Shown here: positions 12,801 to 22,989 of the stretch, piece by piece
How the letters are laid out: every line of letters starts with the position of its first letter
How positions within the stretch are numbered: the first letter of the stretch is position 1
Assembly (NCBI GenBank): GCA_021234595.1
Contig: CM037853.1
Span: 22,001,809 to 22,065,808 of the forward strand
From: Delia radicum
Lineage: Eukaryota; Arthropoda; Insecta; Diptera; Anthomyiidae
DNA length: 64,000 bases
Reading direction: 5' to 3'
Translations under genes and position numbers: made by a program
The notes under the pieces: generated by a model
Told to the model about the DNA's origin: nothing
The model's input: only the letters and a program-made list of their open reading frames with translations
The model's database searches: none

Positions 12801-14170
12801 AGCTACTTTGATAATAATGTGCATAATCTTGCAAAACGTGGCCGGGATCCAAGCAATGGGCGTGGCACCTCCCATACGAAGTAAGAATTTATCATCGTAT
12901 ATCTCGAGTACTATTACAGTGGGAGTCTTCAAACTTTGTGTGAGATACTTTAATAAGAATATAAATAATCTTGCAAAAAGTGGGCGGGATCCAAACAATG
13001 GGCGTGGCACCTCCCATACGAAGTAAAAATTTATAATTGCATATCTGAAGTACTATTACAGCGGGAGTCTTCAAACTTTGTGTGAGCTGTTTTGATAATA
13101 ATATGCATAGTTTTGCAAAAAGTGGGCGGGATCCAAGCAATGGGCGTGGCACCTCCCATACGAAGTAAAAATTTATAATTGCATATCTGAAGTACTATTA
13201 CAGCGGGAGTCTTCAAACTTTGTGTGAGCTGTTTTGATAATAATATGCATAGTTTTGCAAAAAGTGGGCGGGATCCCAGCAATGGGCGTGGCACCTCCCA
13301 TACGAAGTAAAAATTTATTATTGCATATCTGGAGTACTATTACAGTGGGAGTCTTCAAACGTTGTGTGAGCTACTTTGATAAGAATATGCATAATCTTGC
13401 AAAAAGTGGCGGGATCCAAGCAAGTGGCGGGATCCAAAATTTAGTGATAACCATAGTAATGTATGTTAAATTTATATAAAAAATCTGTGGTTAATTAAAC
13501 TCTGCTATTTGTTGAAAAGTCATTAGCCTTAAATACAATTTTAGGCAGGACAACGTCTGCCGGGTCAGCTAGTGTAGTATAAAACATAAATTAACTCATT
13601 TTAGTTATATATTAAATACCCAAATTCGTGTTTACTGACAAATTCTCCCAATAGCCGAGATTATCTAGTTATTAATAGAAAAATATATAAATAAATCTTA
13701 AACTTACATCCAAAGTTTCATCATAAACTTTCTTATCCCTCTTCTTTTTGGTTATACCCTTTTCTTGGGCAAACTTCTCCCATTTAGTCATGGCTTTAGG
13801 ACCGGGTACCTTGCGTAAACGTGGTAACACCGTAGTGGGTGCCGGCAATTTTGCCACTATACATTCATCCACACGTTCTGTAGGCAATTCCCAGATCTCA
13901 TTTATTAAAAGTTGACAATTATCACGTGTTAAATTTAGTAAATAGTTTTCTCTGTTTTCCCTAGAAAAAAAACGCACAAGTTTAGCTGTTTCATTATAGC
14001 AAACAATTAATTATTACTTACTTCAATTCATTTTCTTCCAAATCATTGGGATCTGTTATTAACATCATCCCCACATCGATGCGGCATTCTAAATGTTTTT
14101 CTACAGTAATGGGTTTATATTTTTCCAATTCTTTTTGTTGTTTTTCTAAAACCTCTTTAACTATATCCAT
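6900..14170 (-). CDS. Rrs1: Ribosome biogenesis regulatory protein RRS1 homologue, four exons
   Basis: RRS1 works in the nucleolus with the 5S RNP and Rpf2 to assemble the 60S subunit. On the minus strand exons run 14170-14022, 13960-13708, 7623-7130 and 7053-6900; all borders are GT-AG and phases agree, giving 349 residues. The RRS1 family region covers roughly residues 20-200 (HLECRIDVGMMLITDPNDL near the start, PGPKAMTKWEKFAQEKGI, then KWVPTYGFKRADAE and NPMEDMFQKKVDLRNEKVA). The tail is a Lys/Gly/Arg-rich segment ending IGRKRR, as expected of a nucleolar protein. The start is the first ATG, 149 nt before the first donor. Intron 3 (7624-13707) is 6.1 kb of nested transposons. A CACGTG E-box lies 92 bp upstream. 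It converges with QC; rasp lies head to head on the other side. Confidence 0.93.
7909..8111. mobile_element. Palindromic MITE, TA duplication
   Basis: Terminal inverted repeats AACGGAATGTAACTCCATAC and, inward from the right, AACGGACTGTAACTCCATAC, with further pairing inside (GTCTCTGTTTTACATACTAA with its complement). TA flanks both ends. Tc1/mariner-type MITE of 203 bp in Rrs1 intron 3. Confidence 0.75.
8280..8482. mobile_element. MITE with about 40-bp TIRs, TA duplication
   Basis: Left end GGCAGCTTATTGTACTACTA matches the right end read inward, GGCGGTTCTTGTACCACTAG. TA lies on both sides. 203 bp, noncoding. Likely mobilised by a Tc1/mariner-type transposase. Confidence 0.72.
8720..9464. 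mobile_element. CCCAG-ended element b, duplication AC
   Basis: Ends CCCAGTTAGAGAAA and, inward from the right, CCCAGATAGAAATTA; the 2-bp flank AC is present at 8718-8719 and 9465-9466. Subterminal regions repeat AAAGCG / CGCTTT and AACG motifs many times on both strands. No transposase. In Rrs1 intron 3. Confidence 0.72.
10071..11521. mobile_element. hAT-like non-autonomous element, copy 1, with a nested CCCAG element
   Basis: TIRs TAGTGTCCGACCGAACAGTT with a perfect 8-bp duplication AAAATTGC (10063-10070 and 11522-11529). The TAGTG terminus and 8-bp duplication fit the hAT superfamily. The centre is interrupted at 10167-11256 by element c; copy 2 at 11704 shows the uninterrupted sequence. 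Confidence 0.88.
10167..11256. mobile_element. CCCAG-ended element c nested in a hAT element, duplication AT
   Basis: Ends CCCAGCCAGAAA and TTTCTGGCTGGG, flanked by AT on both sides. The undisturbed sibling of its host (near 11800) reads ...GGGAACATGTTTGTTG, proving the AT duplication. Subterminal repeats are variants of TTGGCAAAGCACTGGCA in both orientations, about twenty in all. These produce open frames around 10041-10548 that I regard as accidental. Confidence 0.9.
11704..12091. mobile_element. hAT-like non-autonomous element, copy 2, intact
   Basis: 388 bp, same TIRs as copy 1, with perfect 8-bp duplication ATATTTTC (11696-11703 and 12092-12099). Serves as the empty-site reference for element c. 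Confidence 0.88.
12105..12392 (+). mobile_element. Short Helitron-like element
   Basis: Begins TCTATATATATAAAAAG and ends with a hairpin GGCAA(CACAACGT)TTGTC followed by GGGTCAGCTAGT, that is, 5' TC, a subterminal hairpin and 3' CTAGT as in Helitrons. No terminal inverted repeats or target duplication. Its 5' end is the sequence tandemly arrayed in elements d and g. Confidence 0.72.
12713..13440. repeat. 142-bp tandem array inside a Helitron-like element
   Basis: Five copies of a 142-143 bp unit, each starting ATGGGCGTGGCACCTCCCAT, at 12713, 12856, 12998, 13140 and 13282, with a broken sixth. The period is not a multiple of three, so the overlapping open frames on both strands are by-products. 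Some Drosophila Helitron relatives (DINE-1 type) carry comparable central arrays. Confidence 0.9.
13441..13573 (+). mobile_element. Helitron-like 3' end next to the 142-bp array
   Basis: Ends with hairpin GGCAG(GACAACGT)CTGCC and GGGTCAGCTAGT. Compared with the end at 12392, the stem changes are compensating (G-C here, A-T and G-T there), which supports a real structure. The 5' boundary is unclear; it may be near 12400-12700. Confidence 0.68.
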
Positions 14171-14261
14171 TGCAGTATATATATTGCTTTTTAATTAACA
14201 AATAATTAAAAATGTTTAAAACTCATGTACAAGAATCACTGATTTCTTCGGTTTACCGTGG

Positions 14262-14267
14262 CACGTG
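14262..14267. promoter_or_regulatory. CACGTG E-box upstream of Rrs1
   Basis: A perfect CACGTG palindrome 92 bp upstream of the Rrs1 start codon. In Drosophila many ribosome-biogenesis genes carry this Myc/Max site near the transcription start, so Myc control fits the gene's job. One hexamer is weak evidence alone. Confidence 0.5.
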
Positions 14268-14270
14268 TTG

Positions 14271-15539
14271 ATGTTTATTTTTTAATAACAGAGATGCTAT
14301 AAACTGAATCAGAGTTGTAATAAAAAGTATTTAACTCGTTTTCTTGGAGAAGAATCAAAATCAGACTTAACACTACAACTACAAATATTTGTGATACGTT
14401 TTTCGTCAGCAATATCACAATATCAGAGCTATGAAAAATTGATTCAAAAAGATCATCAAATATTATTTAAAAAATGCGATTTATAAATTAAAGAATCATA
14501 AAAATTATAAATTTTCTTAGTAGCTCAGCTTTATAGTGAATTTACATTATTCCTCAAATCTGGTTTAAACCGGATTTTGGTGACAATTTGGTTATGAAAC
14601 GTAATTTCAAACCAAATTTTCCATACAAATTCATAACTAGATTGTCGGACAATCTACATTCAAAATTAAGCTGCAGCGATATAACACTGTGTTTTAACCT
14701 ATTTTGGGAGAGAAATTTTGCAAAATGTGGCATTACCTTGTTAAGAAATTATTTCCAAATATGTATTTAATACACTACAAATTTACTTAAAGCTTTTTTT
14801 TTTAATAGTTCCATATAACTATAACAATAAAAAAGAAATTTAAGCTTAAACTGCTCTTATTTTAAGAATTTACAAATTGTGTTGCTTTAAAAGAAAATGT
14901 TGCGAAATCAAATTTGTACAAACACTTAAAAAATATTTATATTTAGAATTTTTTAGAGAAAATTCAAAAAAAAAAATGCAATATGTCTTTCTATGGCAAG
15001 GATTAGCAAAAATGAAAATTTTATAAAAGAATAAAACTGACACAAGTGGAACTTAGTGGCAAATGGCATAAAAGGCAAATTCAAAAGAAATATGTAAATC
15101 TGAATAACAGATTTGTCAAATATTGTCCAATTTCAACTATCAAATCGTTTTCGGTAACTGAATTTATAGTTGATTTATTAATATTAATTAAACTTAGTTC
15201 ACACCAGCTAAATCAATCTAACCATATATTAATTAGGGATATTTCACTTATAAGATAGCTGAAAAACTCGTTACAATCAACTAAGAAATCTTTTGGTTGT
15301 ACTATTACAACTTTTTTCAAATTTTAATGTAGATATAAAAAGTAGTAATAATTAAGCTTTGTTTAAATAATGCAAAACAAATCACATAGCATAAAAACAG
15401 AGAATAAATTGGAAAATACAAATTAACTTTAAAATAAAAAAAAACTTAAAAATTACACTGTTAAACACTAAAAATGTATTTGATATGCGACTTATCAATT
15501 GCAATAAATTTTAGGACGGAGATCACGAATGTGAATAAC
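14271..15539. other. Rrs1-rasp intergenic, unassigned AT-rich DNA
   Basis: Contains the short palindrome TCTGGTTTAAACCGGAT near 14558 and open frames up to 70 codons with no recognisable protein. Nothing else supported. Confidence 0.35.
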
Positions 15540-16225
15540 AAATTTTAATATTAGCTCCACTTTTTGAATAACTTTTAATATGGTTGTAAAGTATGGTTAT
15601 GTTTACCGTTTTCTGGGGTGTTCATTTGAAAACTTTGTCAAATACCGTAATTTAATTATGTTTTATGGAATTTTGAAAAGTGGTGGGCCTTTATCATTAT
15701 GTAGGTCGTTCATTTTTTCACAATCAGCTAGGAATCGTCAGATCTTCATTCCTAGAATTGTTAGATCTATGTATGAAAGGTCGTTTGTGGTTAGAATTGC
15801 CCGTTGTTGGAATGTATTTCCTTGTGAATTACGTATTTTTTCTCAATCGAATACTGTCTTTCGCCACAAACTTCTAAATCATTTTTGTGGCTTATAGTTA
15901 GCTGGTTGCGTGAAAATTTCATGGATTTATTTGTAGTTCATATTTTATTTATTTGTTGTGTTACTACTAATTGGGACCTTACTTCTGTAACATTATGCTG
16001 TGTTTATTACTTTTGCGTTTGTTTTACGTTATGGCTGGGGAGCTGATGGAATTTGTGAAATGTTCTATTAATTAGTCTGTTATTGTATATATATTTAATT
16101 TTATAATTTTGAATTACTATAAGAACTCAGGTTATTATTATTACTGTGTAATATATATTTTTGGCCTGAATGGCTTTATATTAGAGAACTTGAATAAATA
16201 AATAAGTAAATAAATAAATAAACTC
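15540..16225 (+). mobile_element. Non-LTR retrotransposon 3' fragment
   Basis: The 105-codon frame 15580-15897 resembles the C-terminus of a Jockey/I-type ORF2 (RSFIFSQSARNRQIF, MYERSFVVRIARCWNVFP). It is followed by a 3' untranslated part and a tail of TAAA repeats at 16190-16222, the usual 3' end of such elements. Heavily 5'-truncated. The fragment near 35850 shares the FLGCxFxN and ERSF landmarks, so both are likely one family. Confidence 0.65.
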
Positions 16226-16766
16226 AAAACTTCAAAATTTTTTCCATTTTTTTTTAATTCATTTTGTATGTATTTATTATGGGGAAATAAAAAAATATAT
16301 TTTTGAACTGCATCATTTAAAATCGTTTTTTTTTAAGAAAACAAAATTCAATTTACTGGAACTTGGTTGGTTTTAATTAGAAAACATGTGTTAAATATAT
16401 TTGAATGTTTTTATCTGACTTTTATTAATTAAGATGCGTCACAGCCTCCATGTTTTGAAGGCATACAAATATATACAATTTTTGTAGTTTAGGCAATTTT
16501 TCTTAAACTAAAAGAGAAAGTACGCAAGTTTTTTCATAAATTAGGTAGCCTGTGATGTTCACGAAAGGTACGTATTAAAGTCTTGGATCTTATTTTCGTT
16601 TTAGATATTTTATTAACGAAATCGTGAAAAATGAGAAATTTCAACTTCAGCTAGCATAGAGAACAGTATCGCTCCTTTCAAGACGTGTACTATATTAAAT
16701 TAAAAAGCATACTGTTTGGATGTTGCAAAAAAAGTTGCGTTATTATTTTCAGTTTTGTATTATTTT

Positions 16767-17041
16767 CAGTGTCCGACCGAACAGTTTGACCAAAAAACTA
16801 TATTTGGTCGGTTTTCTGGTATATAGAGGCCATCATTGCCTTTGGTATGGGGAACATGTCTGCTGAGCCTATTTATTTCGATTTTGTGTATAAAATTTAA
16901 GGAAAAAACCGAAGTTTTTGAATGCATTACTTAACTTCGCTTTTTTCTTTAAATTTGACACCCAAAATCGCATCTCATCAGCCCAATAAACATTTTTCCA
17001 TTCACCAAATTTGACCATAATGCTTTAAAATACCAAATGCA
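16767..17041. mobile_element. hAT-like element, copy 3, decayed
   Basis: Begins AGTGTCCGACCGAACAGTTT and follows copies 1 and 2 through the GAACATGTCTGCTGAGCC block, with an internal deletion and no right TIR. Truncated relic upstream of rasp. Confidence 0.75.
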
Positions 17042-17319
17042 ATTTCAACTATAACTAACTTTAAAAATCTAGGCCATATTCGTCATCTGCGTCTAAAAGT
17101 ATTTTAGAATGACGCAACCCCTAAGCCTCCAAATTATTCTGATTTTGTTGAACTGTGTTATTTAATTAAAAGTACCATTGTTAACAAAATTTTACCATTT
17201 TCTACCAAACTCTTAAAATCCCAGTTTAGCTTTTTAGAATAGAGGGGAAAAAACAATTTAGCCAAAACTAAGTTGATTTAGTTAATTTTTAGATTTAAAA
17301 CCACAACAAATTTTTTGAA

Positions 17320-17327
17320 TATCGATA
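17320..17327. promoter_or_regulatory. DRE-like TATCGATA upstream of rasp
   Basis: A perfect TATCGATA 154 bp upstream of the rasp start. In Drosophila this octamer binds DREF and marks many broadly expressed promoters. Position fits a promoter-proximal site; binding is inferred. Confidence 0.5.
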
Positions 17328-17472
17328 GCGATTTAAAACAAAATACATCAAATTTACAACTGTGTACTTTATTTACTTAAAGTGTCAACACTTCGCAGTA
17401 CATGTCAAATAAAATAAGTTTGTTTGTTTACATTGCTCCTCGAGTAATTAAACCGGCAACACTCTTCCGTCC

Positions 17473-17484
17473 ATGCATCCATGA
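17473..17484 (+). promoter_or_regulatory. Three-codon upstream ORF overlapping the rasp start
   Basis: ATG CAT CCA TGA, where the stop TGA overlaps the rasp ATG by the shared ATGA. Whether it restrains translation or is skipped by leaky scanning cannot be told here. The main start is followed by a second in-frame ATG. Confidence 0.4.
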
Positions 17485-18986
17485 TGCAGCAATCGCAGAA
17501 GTTAAAGTTATACAAAAGTGAAATAATCCTATATTTTAGTGTTTATATAATCTATATAGTTTATGGACTTCGAATGTTAATTACAGCCAGACATAAAATA
17601 TGGAAAATATCCCCCTATGAATTTCCCCAAGGATGGCCAATGTTGAACTCTCTTAGAGATGATACCAATGATGAATTATATGCTTTTACCGAATATATTA
17701 AAATCTACTGGCCTTGCTACATATTACATTTTGCGGTGGGGTCGGTGATACAAAAATATAAACCTCAATGGCAAAGTTGGACAAATGCCTTGATATGTGT
17801 ATTTATACTGGGAATGACAATGAAATTGATATCTGTAGCCCTAATAGGAGCATTAATAATGTCATACTATTTGGTGTCGCAAAGTCATTCAAAAATACTA
17901 ACGTGGTTACTTTCCGTTGGGTGGATGATTATAATGATATATTTAAAATCGAATAAGATGTTGCAAGAAGATCTTGGTTATACGCAATTTCATAATGTAA
18001 TGGTCACACTATGTTGGTCTATACTAAGAGGTTGCAGTTATAGTTTACAACTGGAAAAATCATATCGTCTACATGATAGGAATCTCGTTGAAAAGTTTAA
18101 TCTACAACATTTTCTAGGTTATATATTATATTTTCCTTGTTTAATGTTGGGTCCATTTATGGGATATCATCGTTATATAGTGCAGGAACAACGTGACATT
18201 GTTAAGATTACTAATAGTTTTAAAATATTTCTATGGCAAATTGTTAGAGTAATATTTTGGTGGGTAATTTTAGAAATTGCCACACATTTTATATACGTTC
18301 ATTATATGGCGGTAGATATTACGGCAGTAGCGATTTTGGATACAAAATTTGGTTTATATGCTGTTGGCTATTTTATGGGTCAATTCTTTTTTATGTTTTA
18401 CATAATATCATATGGTCTGGGAATAGCATTTGCTCAATATGATGGTTATAAGCCACCGCGTAAACCTCGTTGCATTGGTCTAGTTCACTGTTATTCCGAT
18501 ATGTGGAAATACTTTGATGAGGGTCTGTATGAATTTCTCTTTACCCACATCTACGCTGAAATGTGCATCAAAACTTCTTCGGCTTTAAGAAAAATCATAG
18601 CTACTGCTGCTACATTTTCGTTTGTTTTCCTATGGCATGGCTATTATGGTTACGTCTTTATATGGAGTATATTAAATTTTTGTTGTTTAGTTGCTGAAAA
18701 GTTAGTAAAAGCGTTAATTAATTCCTCATTGTATAAAGATTTTATGGTAAATAAATTTAAATTATCTAAAGGAGGTTTACAACGTTTTAATGCTCTTTTG
18801 GGTGCACAGATTTTTATACCGGCTGCCTTTTCAAATTGTTATTTTATAAGTGGTTTAGATGTGGGTAACTATCTGATGTGGGGAGTTTATCAGGGCGGTT
18901 GGTGGAATTATTTAACTTTAACATTTTGTACTTACTGTTTTTTTCAATGCTGTGAACTTTTATTGCAAATTAAAACTGTAATTTAA
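17481..18986 (+). CDS. rasp: Protein-cysteine N-palmitoyltransferase Rasp (Hedgehog acyltransferase)
   Basis: MBOAT-family enzyme that attaches palmitate to the N-terminal cysteine of Hedgehog (and in flies Spitz) in the ER/Golgi membrane; also called sightless or skinny hedgehog. Uninterrupted 501-codon frame, the usual length for the family. Many hydrophobic segments are visible, starting at residues 14-33. The MBOAT catalytic pair is present: Asp in DMWKYFDEGLYEFL (about residue 346) and the invariant His in FLWHGYYGY (about 386). The first of two tandem ATGs is taken as start; the second would lose one residue. A DRE-like site lies 154 bp upstream and AATAAA 36 bp after the stop. No break or missing key residue seen. 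Confidence 0.95.
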   Translation: MMQQSQKLKLYKSEIILYFSVYIIYIVYGLRMLITARHKIWKISPYEFPQGWPMLNSLRDDTNDELYAFTEYIKIYWPCYILHFAVGSVIQKYKPQWQSWTNALICVFILGMTMKLISVALIGALIMSYYLVSQSHSKILTWLLSVGWMIIMIYLKSNKMLQEDLGYTQFHNVMVTLCWSILRGCSYSLQLEKSYRLHDRNLVEKFNLQHFLGYILYFPCLMLGPFMGYHRYIVQEQRDIVKITNSFKIFLWQIVRVIFWWVILEIATHFIYVHYMAVDITAVAILDTKFGLYAVGYFMGQFFFMFYIISYGLGIAFAQYDGYKPPRKPRCIGLVHCYSDMWKYFDEGLYEFLFTHIYAEMCIKTSSALRKIIATAATFSFVFLWHGYYGYVFIWSILNFCCLVAEKLVKALINSSLYKDFMVNKFKLSKGGLQRFNALLGAQIFIPAAFSNCYFISGLDVGNYLMWGVYQGGWWNYLTLTFCTYCFFQCCELLLQIKTVI

Positions 18987-19021
18987 TCTTAACAACGACT
19001 AATTAATTGTATATTTTTGTA

Positions 19022-19027
19022 AATAAA
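19022..19027 (+). terminator. Polyadenylation signal of rasp
   Basis: AATAAA 36 bp beyond the rasp stop, in an AT-rich context followed by a GT-rich stretch (GGAGTGTTTTTATTTT). Confidence 0.6.
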
Positions 19028-20157
19028 AATTATCACAAGATTTATGGAGTGTTTTTATTTTAAAAGTCTGATTTGATAGAAAACACTTTAATAAAGACTT
19101 TCGTGTCTACTTTGATGGAAATAACCGTTATAAAGATAAACGAAGCTTTTACAACTGTTCAGGGTTGCATTTTATTTTACAGATAATACAGCAGTGGTCC
19201 TAAAAATGTTTTCATCGACCTTATTCTATTTTAAATTCTTGTTGTTTTTTAGATTTGTCTAAAAACGGGCTTTTAAGGTCCAGTGGTCATATTTGGAACT
19301 GTGTTCGCATTTGTTTTTTTCATGGATTTATTTTCTTCAAATCACACTTAGTTACTAAAATTCATTTTTTACATATTCTTCATACATTGTTTTATGTCAA
19401 ACAAATAAAAAAATTACTTTCGTTAAATTAAAACAACAAAAAAAATGAATAATAATAGATGTATTTAAAGTACAGGTGTTCAAAACATTTGCAACTCTCA
19501 TTATTCTTAGTCTTAACGAAACAATTTATATTAACAAATGCTGGTATATAACGGCAATCGCATTCCTTTTTAATATGAGATTCAGGCCGTTACATTTTTT
19601 AAACAAATTTATTATAATTATTGTTCTTTAATAGTTGTAATAAGATGTTGGAAGCATAAACATCGTAAGAATAATTGTTGTAAAAAATGGCAGGAAATAA
19701 ATACAATTCTGATTTTAAATCAAAAGTTTTAAATGATTTTCAAAATGGACTTTCCCAAAAAGAAATTTCTATTAAGTACTCCGTTCCAAAATCAACGATT
19801 TGCCGCATTGTTAATAGTGGTAACATCCACACAACTCATAAAGGTGGAAGACCCCGTATTAAAACTGTAAGAGAAGATGGGAAAATGAAGAATTTTTTAC
19901 GAAATATCAGAAGCAATTTCCAGAGAAGCTAAAACTGAACTTTTAATAGATGCCAGTCTTCCCACCATTAAAAGAAAACGGAATATCGGCAATAAAGTAT
20001 TCCGAAATGGTGATGAACTTTTCGTCGAGTTGGAGAAGCAGTGGAATGAAATTTCTAACGATTATATTAAAAATCTCATCGCCTCAATGCCTAAGAGGTG
20101 TTCAGAAGTTATAAAAAATAATGGCTACGCTACAAAATAATGAGCGTTAAAACCATT

Positions 20158-21724
20158 CCCAGCAAACAATACGGTCCGTTTATGTGCCGTTTTCGATACA
20201 GCATATACGGATCCGAAGTCCGTTTCCGTACCGTTTTCCGGATCAGTATACGGACCGGAAAACGGAATAAAAGGAACATCGAATACGGATTCGAAACAGT
20301 ATAAAGCACGCTAAAACGGACCGTTTTCGTACCGTCATGCTGTATATAAAACGGAGTGTACGAATTGAGTGTACGCTCAAAACGTACCGTAAACTGTCCG
20401 TCATTTATTTTAAAAACGGAGTGGACTCCGTTTTTAATATACCGTATACGGTCCGAATATGAAACCACATAAAAATTCAATAAAAGGATGTGGTTTTAAC
20501 ATTTTTATTTTTTTTTTTATTTTATCTCTGGTGTTGTTTAACATCTTCATCATTAAAATTTTCATGAGATCTGCGTCTCTATATTTAATTGCAAAAACAT
20601 CTGAAATACAAGTAGATGTTAAAAAAGTGATACATTTAAAAATAACCAAAAAAATTACCACTAAAAATCTTAAATACGTATTCAGCCATTTTTTATTTTA
20701 TGCAGCCGTTCTCGAGTTATGGAGTGACAATCAAAATGTACACTTCTTTTTATATATATAGATGAAAATGACTAATGTTCAGAAAAATCACCACATCTGG
20801 ATAGATGAAAATGACTAATGTTCAGAAAAATCACCACATCTGGACTAAACGGAAATATTTTTAAACAATTTCTTTTTTTAAAACCATCCTCCTTTCATGT
20901 TCTACAAAACGTATTCAGCCAATTTTTATTTTATGCAGCCGTTCTCGAGTTATGGAGTGACAATCAAAATGTACACTTCTTTTTATATATATAGATATAT
21001 AGATAGATGAAAATGACTAATGTTCAGAAAAATCATCACATCTGGACCAAACGAAAATATTTAAAATTTTTTTTTTTTTAGAAACCATCCTCATTGCATA
21101 TTCTACAAAACGTTTTCAGCCATTTTTATATTTTATGCAGCCGTTCTCGAGTTATGGAGTGACAATCAAAATGTACACTTCTTCTTATATATATAGCTGA
21201 AAATGACTAAGTTCAGAAAAATCACCACATCTGGACCAAACGAAAATATTTTTAAAGAATTTTTTTTTAAAACCCATCCTCATTGCATGTTCTGCAAAAC
21301 GTATTCAGCCATTTTTTATATTTTGCAGCCGTTCTCGAGTTATGGAGTGACAATCAAAATGTACACTTCTTTTTATATATATAGATTTTATTAATATTTA
21401 ATTTTTTTAATAAATAAAACTGTTAGATTTTTTTTAAACAAAACACACTCCGGTAATACCGGAAGAAAAACGATAACGGTTGTAACGGAGTTTTAACTGA
21501 TGAAAATCGGTGTAGTCTGTTTAAACGGCACCGAAACGGATACAGCAAAACGGAGTTAAAACGGATAATTTTCGAAAATTTGAGTAATCCAATTTTACTG
21601 TATGTTAATGGTCCGTTTTCGTACAAGCTTCGACGGATACGTCAATTCCGGTCCGTTTTCGTACCGTCAATGCCGGATTCATGAATCCGTTTGTAACGGA
21701 CAGTCCGTAAAGTTGTTTCTTGGG
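20158..21724 (+). mobile_element. CCCAG element d, interior with Helitron 5'-end array, duplication TT
   Basis: Left end CCCAGCAAACA, right end read inward CCCAAGAAACA; TT at 20156-20157 and 21725-21726. Subterminal regions (about 300 bp each side) are saturated with CGGTCCG, ACGGAC and CCGTTT motifs in both orientations. The interior carries a tandem array of Helitron-type 5' ends and, on the minus strand, an exon-like block with an acceptor (TTGTATTTCAG then frame DVFAIKYRDADLMKIL). Close relative of g in opposite orientation. Inserted into a Tc1-like relic. Confidence 0.9.
20680..21390 (-). repeat. Tandem array of Helitron 5' ends inside element d
   Basis: About four units of roughly 190-230 bp. 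Each, read on the minus strand, begins TCTATATATATAAAAAG, passes GTCACTCCATAACTCGAGAA and ends with CATTAGTCATTTTCATC before the next unit. The same 5' end opens the complete short Helitron at 12105. Units differ by small indels. Confidence 0.82.
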
Positions 21725-22396
21725 TTGTTTGTATTTCCTGTTAATTACTTTAAGAGTTGCAAATGCTTTGAACACTGCACTATCGGCTGATTTTATTAAA
21801 ATTACTTTTTTTATTTTTGAGAAGTTATGAATAATCTTTTTGTATTTGTAAAATAATAGGTCCATTCGTTTACTTTTCCAGTAAAATCCAGTAGATGAGT
21901 AAATTTTGGGCAAAATGAAAATTTTACTCTCTTGCACAAAAAAGTAAACGAACGGAAAAATTGCAAAAACTTGCATGTTAATTCAAACATATGAGCGCTA
22001 AAAAGCTTAGTGTTGTAAAATATGTGTTATTTAGACTACCCAGTATATATTGTTTTTGGTACTTGATGCATTGCATTTTAATAATTATAAATTCGTAGCA
22101 ATTGTATTAATTAAATAAATTTTTGTGGAAGCTTTTGTACCTGTTTAGTTTGTACATGACTTTTAATTTTGTTTCTAGTTAAATAACATACGAAAATACA
22201 TGAATACTTTATTTTACATCTCTAATATATTAATGTAAATAAAAACAATTAACACAGATATTAGAAAACTGATGAATTGTTACTATAATAATTGTAACTG
22301 ACTACTTTAATTTGTTTCAGGTTGAAAATAATTATTTTTAGTTTTTGCCGCAATTTTAATTCAGCTTTTAATATTTTAAATGTTTTTATTACTAAT

Positions 22397-22974
22397 GCCC
22401 AGTTTTTAACTTCGTATTTAAATATGCAATTAGTTAATTGCCATTTAAATTTAAGTTGTATTTAAATACAGTTTCAGTTTTTCAGTCTTAAATAACAATT
22501 GTTATTTATTTGCGACAAAAGTATGGTAGCATCATGAATGTCAAAAAATTAATGATCATTATTCATAAAACAGCTGTTTAAAGAATAGAAAAAAGCAGAA
22601 AATATAAAATATAGAAATAAAAAAAAAAATAAAATATATACAAATATATATATAAATAGAAATAAAATATAAATTATAATTAAATTAATAAAATAAAATA
22701 AAAATGAAGAGAAGTAAAGTGAAGTGAAAATTCCATCCGAAGTTGAATTTTTATTGGCTGCTGTAATTTAATTTATTTTTTATTGTTTGTTTTACCACGC
22801 GGAAAAAAACAAACTGTCAAAATCATATGTTATAATTGTACAATTTAAATAGACTTTAAATGCCCAAGATTGGTCACTTAAATGTGATTTAAATTTTAAG
22901 TTAAAAACTGACATTTGTATTTAAATAGAACTTAAAGTCCAAATGGCATTTAAATACGAAGTGAAAAACTGGGC
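22397..22974. mobile_element. GCCCAG-ended MITE, duplication AT
   Basis: Ends GCCCAGTTTTTAACTTCG and, inward from the right, GCCCAGTTTTTCACTTCG, flanked by AT on both sides. Subterminal blocks repeat TATTTAAATxxxATTT motifs. 578 bp, noncoding. Its ends resemble the CCCAG group with one extra G, so it may be a relative. Confidence 0.68.
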
Positions 22975-22989
22975 ATAAATGTATGCTTA

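Larger units (their letters stand above)
19473..21777 (+). mobile_element. Tc1-like transposon relic, interrupted by element d
   Basis: Left end CAGGTGTTCAAAACATTTGC matches the right end read inward, CAGTGTTCAAAGCATTTGCA. TA flanks the left end; the right flank is CA, one change from TA. The frame from 19687 (MAGNKYNSDFKSKVL..., HTH with YSVPKSTICRIV) is a Tc1-type N-terminal DNA-binding domain. It runs, after a frame change near 19890, into a C-terminal stretch (DELFVELEKQWNEIS...KRCSEVI) with the DDE core missing. Element d is inserted after it. Non-functional. Confidence 0.78.

Noticed and set aside
12750..13479. Several overlapping open frames of 60-87 codons on both strands
   Set aside because: They follow the 142-bp tandem repeat, shift frame between units and match no protein.
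17768..18442. Short frames inside rasp
   Set aside because: Shadows in other frames of the rasp CDS.
20130..20480. 116-codon minus-strand frame, recurring at 24327-24779
   Set aside because: Lies in the GGTCCG-rich subterminal repeat of the CCCAG elements; repeat composition explains it.
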